Source of the DNA: CAZQSL01 sp964595945
GTDB taxonomy: Bacteria; UBP15; UBA6099; JAJRTR01
DNA: 19,153 bases
Direction: 5' to 3'
Assembly: GCA_964595945.1 (NCBI GenBank)
Contig: CAZQSL010000068.1
Coordinates: 1 to 19,153 of the forward strand
Notes under the pieces: model-generated
The model's database searches: none
The model's input: only the letters and a program-made list of their open reading frames with translations
Told to the model about the DNA's origin: nothing
Program-made: the position numbers and the translations under genes
In this document: positions 16,129 through 19,153 of the stretch, piece by piece
Layout: every line of letters starts with the position of its first letter
How positions within the stretch are numbered: the stretch's first letter is position 1

Positions 16129-16153
16129 AAAACATTCCCCATTGTGCTATATT
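16125..16153 (+). promoter_or_regulatory. Extended -10 sigma70 promoter of the rpmH operon
   Basis: TTGAAA (16125-16130) and TATATT (16148-16153) are spaced by exactly 17 bases, with TGC directly before the -10 (extended -10). The -35 overlaps the stop codon of the transposase gene (TGA, 16126-16128). Predicted start is near 16160, giving a leader of about 113 bases for rpmH. Confidence 0.75.
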
Positions 16154-16172
16154 TTGAAATCCACAGCGCAAA

Positions 16173-16190
16173 GCAGGTCATTCGGCCTGC
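16173..16190 (+). terminator. Hairpin followed by T-run in the rpmH leader (terminator or attenuator)
   Basis: GCAGGTC and GGCCTGC pair over 7 bp (one G-T) around an ATTC loop and are followed by CGTTTTG. It may end the transposase transcript, but it lies downstream of the rpmH promoter, so it would also act in the rpmH leader. A second hairpin, CCGGAC (16222-16227) with GTCCGG (16239-16244), follows before the rpmH start. Confidence 0.45.
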
Positions 16191-16273
16191 CGTTTTGCCA
16201 GCGCCGCAACCATGATCACCGCCGGACATCCCGACAAAGTCCGGACACCACATAAGACAGGAAAGAAAAAGCT

Positions 16274-16408
16274 ATGCAACCCACGTACAGACCGCACAAC
16301 ATCAAACGAAAACGCACCCACGGTTTTCGCGCCAGAATGGCGACCAAAGGTGGCCGCAAGGTACTCAATGCCCGCAGAAGAAAAGGCAGAAAAAGACTCA
16401 CCGTCTGA
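16274..16408 (+). CDS. rpmH: 50S ribosomal protein L34
   Basis: This 44-codon gene encodes a basic peptide starting MQPTYRPHNIKRKRTHGF and ending RRRKGRKRLTV, with RARMATKGGRKVLNA between. The whole family signature and the usual 44-residue length are present. L34 is a small protein of the large ribosomal subunit. ATG at 16274 is preceded by AGGAAAG about 10 bases upstream. It is the first gene of the rpmH-rnpA-yidD-yidC-jag operon. Its 3' end overlaps the preferred rnpA start (16368) by 41 bases in another frame, and the rnpA frame is open across the entire rpmH gene. Confidence 0.97.
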   Translation: MQPTYRPHNIKRKRTHGFRARMATKGGRKVLNARRRKGRKRLTV

Positions 16409-16751
16409 CACCCCGGCCAGACTCGGCCGGCTCAGGGGCAGGACCCTCATCGACCGGATGTTCCGCGAAGGCCGCAGAATAAACGGCCGGACCCTCACCA
16501 TCATACATCTCCCCTGTCCCCCGCCTGAGAGCAGCTTTGCCGTTTTCGTACCCAAAAGACTCGGCAAGGCAACCGTGCGAAACCGCACCCGACGCGCATT
16601 GAAAGAACAGATCAGGACTAATTCCTTTCCGGCACTCACCGGAAAACACGTAATAATCCTCTGCCGGCAGCCCGTAGGCGAACCCTTCATCACAGCCGCA
16701 AGGGCAGAGCTGCCAGAGCTTCTCAACAGGATACCAGGAGTCCGCCCCTGA
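16368..16751 (+). CDS. rnpA: Ribonuclease P protein component
   Basis: RnpA is the protein cofactor of RNase P, which removes 5' leaders from pre-tRNAs. The core reads RLRGRTLIDRMFREGRRING, with the aromatic substrate-binding region, then AVFVPKRLGKATVRNRTRRA carrying the diagnostic RNR motif, and ends after a predicted helix. With ATG at 16368 the protein has 127 residues, close to the usual 110-125; AAGG lies 6 bases upstream. The start lies inside rpmH and adds about 16 acidic/Ser-Pro residues before the conserved core. The frame stays open to an upstream ATG at 16212 (179 residues), which would contain all of rpmH, but no ribosome site precedes that codon. The stop overlaps the yidD start as TGATG, indicating coupling. 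Confidence 0.94.
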   Translation: MPAEEKAEKDSPSDTPARLGRLRGRTLIDRMFREGRRINGRTLTIIHLPCPPPESSFAVFVPKRLGKATVRNRTRRALKEQIRTNSFPALTGKHVIILCRQPVGEPFITAARAELPELLNRIPGVRP

Positions 16752-17002
16752 TGTTCAAATGGATTGCCGTAACCTTGATCCGACTCTATCAGCTCCTCCT
16801 GTCTCCGCTCATGCCCGCCTGTTGCAGATACCACCCCTCCTGTTCCAACTATGCCATCGAAGCTCTCAACACCCATGGATTCATCATAGGCACCATGCTT
16901 GCCGCCTGGCGCATACTCAGATGCAATCCATTCTCAAAAGGCGGCTACGACCCGGTACCTCCTCCGGGCATACTCGCCAGAACCTTGCGAAAACATACAT
17001 AA
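16751..17002 (+). CDS. yidD: Membrane protein insertion efficiency factor YidD
   Basis: The 83-residue protein has a hydrophobic/amphipathic N-terminus (MFKWIAVTLIRLYQLLLSPL), the family core ACCRYHPSCSNYAIEAL with three cysteines, and WRILRCNPFSKGGYDPVPPP. YidD is a small inner-membrane-associated protein that helps YidC-dependent membrane protein insertion. The start ATG shares a base with the rnpA stop (TGATG). The gene stands between rnpA and yidC, its normal place. Length and motifs are typical. Confidence 0.96.
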   Translation: MFKWIAVTLIRLYQLLLSPLMPACCRYHPSCSNYAIEALNTHGFIIGTMLAAWRILRCNPFSKGGYDPVPPPGILARTLRKHT

Positions 17003-17030
17003 TTCCTTTCGGGAAAGTGACCATACAACC

Positions 17031-18008
17031 GTGTCAGCAGCATTCTCAGCCTTCTGTCAGCTACTCGTAGACGTAATAAAAAGCCTTCACCAGATGACCG
17101 GCAACTACGGATGGGACATCATCATCCTCACCATCATCATCCGCGTCATCCTCCTGCCCCTCACCCTCAGCAGCGTCAAGGGGATGAAAGGCATGCAAAT
17201 CGCCCAGCCCCGAGTCAAGGAACTCCAGGAAAAATACAAGGACGATCGCGAAAAACTCAATCGCGAAATGATGCTCCTCTACAAGGAGATAGGCTTCAAC
17301 CCCCTCGCAAGCTGTCTCCCCATGTTTCTCCAGCTACCCATCTTCATCGCCCTCTACCGCGTACTCGCAGCACCCGAGCTCAACGGCTACCTATTTGCCA
17401 ACCAGGCATTCTACGGCATGAATCTCACTGCCGCCACCTTCAACCGCCTCTCCCCGGACTTCCTCAGAGACGTATCCCTCGTACTACCCGGCATGGTCGA
17501 CCTCTCCCGCATCGGATTCTCCTACTTCCAAAACACATACCTCTACATCACCGCCATCCCGGTCGTAGTCCTCATGACCGTCACCACCATTGTCCAGCAG
17601 ATGATGATGACCGTCGATCCACAGCAAAAACCCACCATGTGGATAATGAACATCTTCCTCACCGTCATCGCATTCACCATGCCAACCGGCGTACTCCTCT
17701 ACTGGGGCGTCTCCAACGCACTCCAATTCGTACAGCAGGCATTCACAAAAGCGCCCGAAACCTCCAAAAAAACCTCCAAAAAAACCAGCAAAAACACAAA
17801 AGACTCACAGACCGCCGCAAAACCCAAAGCCGAACAAACCACCGCACCACAAGCAAAATCCGCCGGCACCGCAAAAAAACAGCCACAAAAACCCGCAACA
17901 CAAAAACCCGGCCAGCAAAAACCCACTACGCCAAAAACCGGCGCCCCCACCACAAAGACCTACCCCGGCTCCAAAGGCGGCGGCAGCAAAAAGAAAAAAA
18001 AGAAATAA
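17031..18008 (+). CDS. yidC: Membrane protein insertase YidC/Oxa1/SpoIIIJ (short form with Lys-rich tail)
   Basis: YidC inserts and folds inner-membrane proteins. The conserved insertase core is present: GNYGWDIIILTIIIRVILLP with the groove arginine R38, a coiled-coil-like cytoplasmic hairpin (about 50-88), GFNPLASCLPMFLQLPIFIA (88-107), and MPTGVLLYWGVSNALQFVQQ (217-236). There is no large periplasmic P1 domain as in Gram-negative YidC. Residues 240-325 form a low-complexity tail rich in Lys, Thr, Pro, Gln and Ala that ends in a lysine cluster, comparable in character to the ribosome-binding tails of Oxa1 and some YidC2 proteins. GTG at 17031 is the best start: it keeps the first helix and lies 28 bases after yidD, although its ribosome site is weak. 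The open frame upstream merely overlaps yidD. Confidence 0.96.
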   Translation: MSAAFSAFCQLLVDVIKSLHQMTGNYGWDIIILTIIIRVILLPLTLSSVKGMKGMQIAQPRVKELQEKYKDDREKLNREMMLLYKEIGFNPLASCLPMFLQLPIFIALYRVLAAPELNGYLFANQAFYGMNLTAATFNRLSPDFLRDVSLVLPGMVDLSRIGFSYFQNTYLYITAIPVVVLMTVTTIVQQMMMTVDPQQKPTMWIMNIFLTVIAFTMPTGVLLYWGVSNALQFVQQAFTKAPETSKKTSKKTSKNTKDSQTAAKPKAEQTTAPQAKSAGTAKKQPQKPATQKPGQQKPTTPKTGAPTTKTYPGSKGGGSKKKKKK

Positions 18009-18055
18009 CCCAACCCGATCTTAAATACACATTTTCATAATTCAGGTGACTCGAC

Positions 18056-18865
18056 ATGGACGAAATCATTCAGGAAGGAAAAACCCGGGACGAAGCCCTA
18101 AAAACAGCCCTCGAAAAACTCAACCTCACACAGGACGAAGTCGAAGTAGAAATACTCGGCACATCCAAAGAAGGCTTCCTCGGGATTTTCGGCACCAAAA
18201 ACATCAGAATCAAAGTTAAACGCAAAAACGCACCATCAGCCCCCCCCCAACCCACCCACTCCTACACACCGGCCCCCGACAACAGATACGACGACGACGA
18301 CGCGGAAGACTCCCTGCCACAAGAACAGCTCAACCTCGATGACGGCGAATACGTCGGCGACAAAGACGACGCGCCCATTGCCATCGAAGACGTCCCCCAA
18401 CTCTTCGACCCAGGCGCAACACCCGAAGACCAGGTCTACGCACTCGTCAAACGCATGCTCATCCTCATGGGCGTACACTGCCGCGTCACAGTCCACGAAG
18501 GCCAGAGCGACATCTACGTCGAAATCAGCGGCAAAGACGCAGGCATCGTAATCGGCAAATTCGGCCAGACTCTCGAAAGCATCCAGTACATTGTCAACGT
18601 CGTGCTCGGCAAAAAAGTCGATTGCAAAAAAAAGGTCGTATTCGACGTCGGCGACTACCGCGAACGTCGCGAACAGTCAGTCCGCAAACTCGCGCGCAGC
18701 GTAGCTAAGAAAGTCATCAAATCCCGCAAGAGCGAAGCCCTCTCACCCATGTCTCCACAGGACCGCCGTATCGTACACCTCGCACTCGCAAGCTACCGCA
18801 ACATCAAAACCGTCAGCGAAGGCACCGGCCAGAACCGTAAAGTCATCATCTCCTTCAAAGACTGA
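18056..18865 (+). CDS. jag: RNA-binding protein KhpB/Jag/EloR (Jag-N, KH and R3H domains)
   Basis: The 269-residue protein has an N-terminal Jag domain (about 1-55, including GKTRDEALKTALEKL and GTSKEGFLGIFG), an acidic disordered linker (about 60-118, rich in Asp), a KH domain with GIVIGKFGQTLESIQYIVN (GKFG loop at 167-170) and an R3H domain with MSPQDRRIVHLAL (R237-x3-H241) and KVIIS. KhpB works with KhpA as an RNA chaperone and is linked to cell elongation and division in Firmicutes. Its place after yidC is typical. AGGTGA with 6-base spacing before the ATG supports the start. It is the last gene of the operon; the mnmE/mnmG genes that often follow are absent from the next 290 bases. Confidence 0.96.
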   Translation: MDEIIQEGKTRDEALKTALEKLNLTQDEVEVEILGTSKEGFLGIFGTKNIRIKVKRKNAPSAPPQPTHSYTPAPDNRYDDDDAEDSLPQEQLNLDDGEYVGDKDDAPIAIEDVPQLFDPGATPEDQVYALVKRMLILMGVHCRVTVHEGQSDIYVEISGKDAGIVIGKFGQTLESIQYIVNVVLGKKVDCKKKVVFDVGDYRERREQSVRKLARSVAKKVIKSRKSEALSPMSPQDRRIVHLALASYRNIKTVSEGTGQNRKVIISFKD

Positions 18866-18902
18866 TCCCTCCGCATCGTTAACAAAGCGGAACCAACACA
18901 AA

Positions 18903-18949
18903 GGCACCGACGAGAGACCGGTTTCCACGATTGCTCATCGGTGTCTTTT
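18903..18949 (+). terminator. Intrinsic terminator after jag
   Basis: GGCACCGACGAG (18903-18914) pairs with CTCATCGGTGTC (18934-18945) over 12 positions with one mismatch and one G-T, followed by TTTT. It lies 38 bases after the jag stop and should end the rpmH operon. The loop is long (19 bases) and the T-run short. Confidence 0.6.
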
Positions 18950-19042
18950 CGTGCCGGGCGATATTTAGCGCTCGCGTTGTACCAGGTCGCAAACAAACTG
19001 AAAAATGAGACAAGGGGAAGCGAAGGTTCAGGCGTTTCTGGG

Positions 19043-19153
19043 TTATCAACCCGATTTCTGCAATAGAATTCGGGATATACTGAATATCAATAGAAATTCC
19101 CGTAACCATTCACGGAATACTCGCGGAGAACCTTTTTTGCAAAAAAGGTTCTC
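19043..19153. repeat. Hairpin-rich repeat at the right edge (cut by the window end)
   Basis: It holds a CCCGA/TCGGG fold with an inner TTCT/AGAA (about 19050-19074), then TATACTGAATATCAAT (19076-19091), an inverted 16-of-16 match to 3193-3208, a small ATTCC-CGT/ACG-GAAT fold, and GAGAACC-T6-GC-A6-GGTTCTC (19126-19153). The last two parts repeat modules of the 2956-3253 element, so this is a second copy or relative of that dispersed repeat. No gene is seen in 18866-19153. Confidence 0.55.

Noticed and set aside
16899..17030. 44-residue upstream extension of YidC
   Set aside because: It overlaps yidD in another frame and lies before the family's normal N-terminus; GTG 17031 fits better.
1..19153. 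tRNA genes, rRNA, CRISPR arrays, prophage or defence systems
   Set aside because: No T-loop/anticodon pattern, spaced direct repeats, phage structural genes or defence-type proteins were recognised on reading both strands.

Overview
The window is bacterial chromosomal DNA, moderately GC-rich by eye, with 15 protein genes and no rRNA, tRNA or CRISPR array that I can see. The owner is not a well-known model species. A short YidC without the large periplasmic domain, sitting in an rpmH-rnpA-yidD-yidC-jag cluster, together with a MraY-like transferase carrying the variant NMLDVRPGRA motif, resembles arrangements known from Firmicutes, Chloroflexi and Armatimonadota-like lineages. The membrane FeS oxidoreductase and the TMTC-like TPR protein are common in anaerobic, little-cultivated phyla. 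The sequence alone does not fix the phylum.

Layout. Bases 22-12191 are transcribed leftwards: a divergent uvrA; a ~300-bp non-coding element with inverted ends and nested hairpins (2956-3253); a small HTH protein with its own promoter; a membrane-anchored heterodisulfide-reductase-like FeS oxidoreductase; then a likely transcription unit running from a near-perfect promoter at 12288-12261 through a transaldolase-family protein, a NagD-type HAD phosphatase, CTP synthase, a MraY/WecA-like phosphoglycosyl transferase and a glycogen-debranching enzyme. HAD/pyrG and pyrG/MraY-like are joined by 4-base ATGA overlaps. From 12.4 kb onward genes point rightwards: a TMTC-type membrane glycosyltransferase with TPRs; a ~600-bp gene-free stretch; a Y1 (RAYT-like) transposase with a DnaA domain IV-like C-terminus; then rpmH-rnpA-yidD-yidC-jag, closed by a terminator-like hairpin at 18903-18949. 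The right edge is cut inside a copy of the hairpin repeat also present at 3076-3109.

How the genes fit together. The right-hand operon is the classic ribosome/RNase P/membrane-insertion module (L34, RNase P protein, YidD, YidC, KhpB). The leftward operon joins carbon and nucleotide metabolism (transaldolase fold, phosphatase, CTP synthase, glycogen debranching) with a lipid-linked sugar transferase, so an envelope or polysaccharide supply role is plausible but inferred.

The points most worth a second look are: (i) the transaldolase homologue has Asn where the Schiff-base Lys should be and has lost the TTNP and first-strand Asp signatures; (ii) the Y1 transposase has EYH instead of HUH and a DnaA-like tail, and sits beside rpmH where dnaA often lies; (iii) a dispersed modular repeat recurs in the window; (iv) the rnpA reading frame is open across the whole of rpmH.
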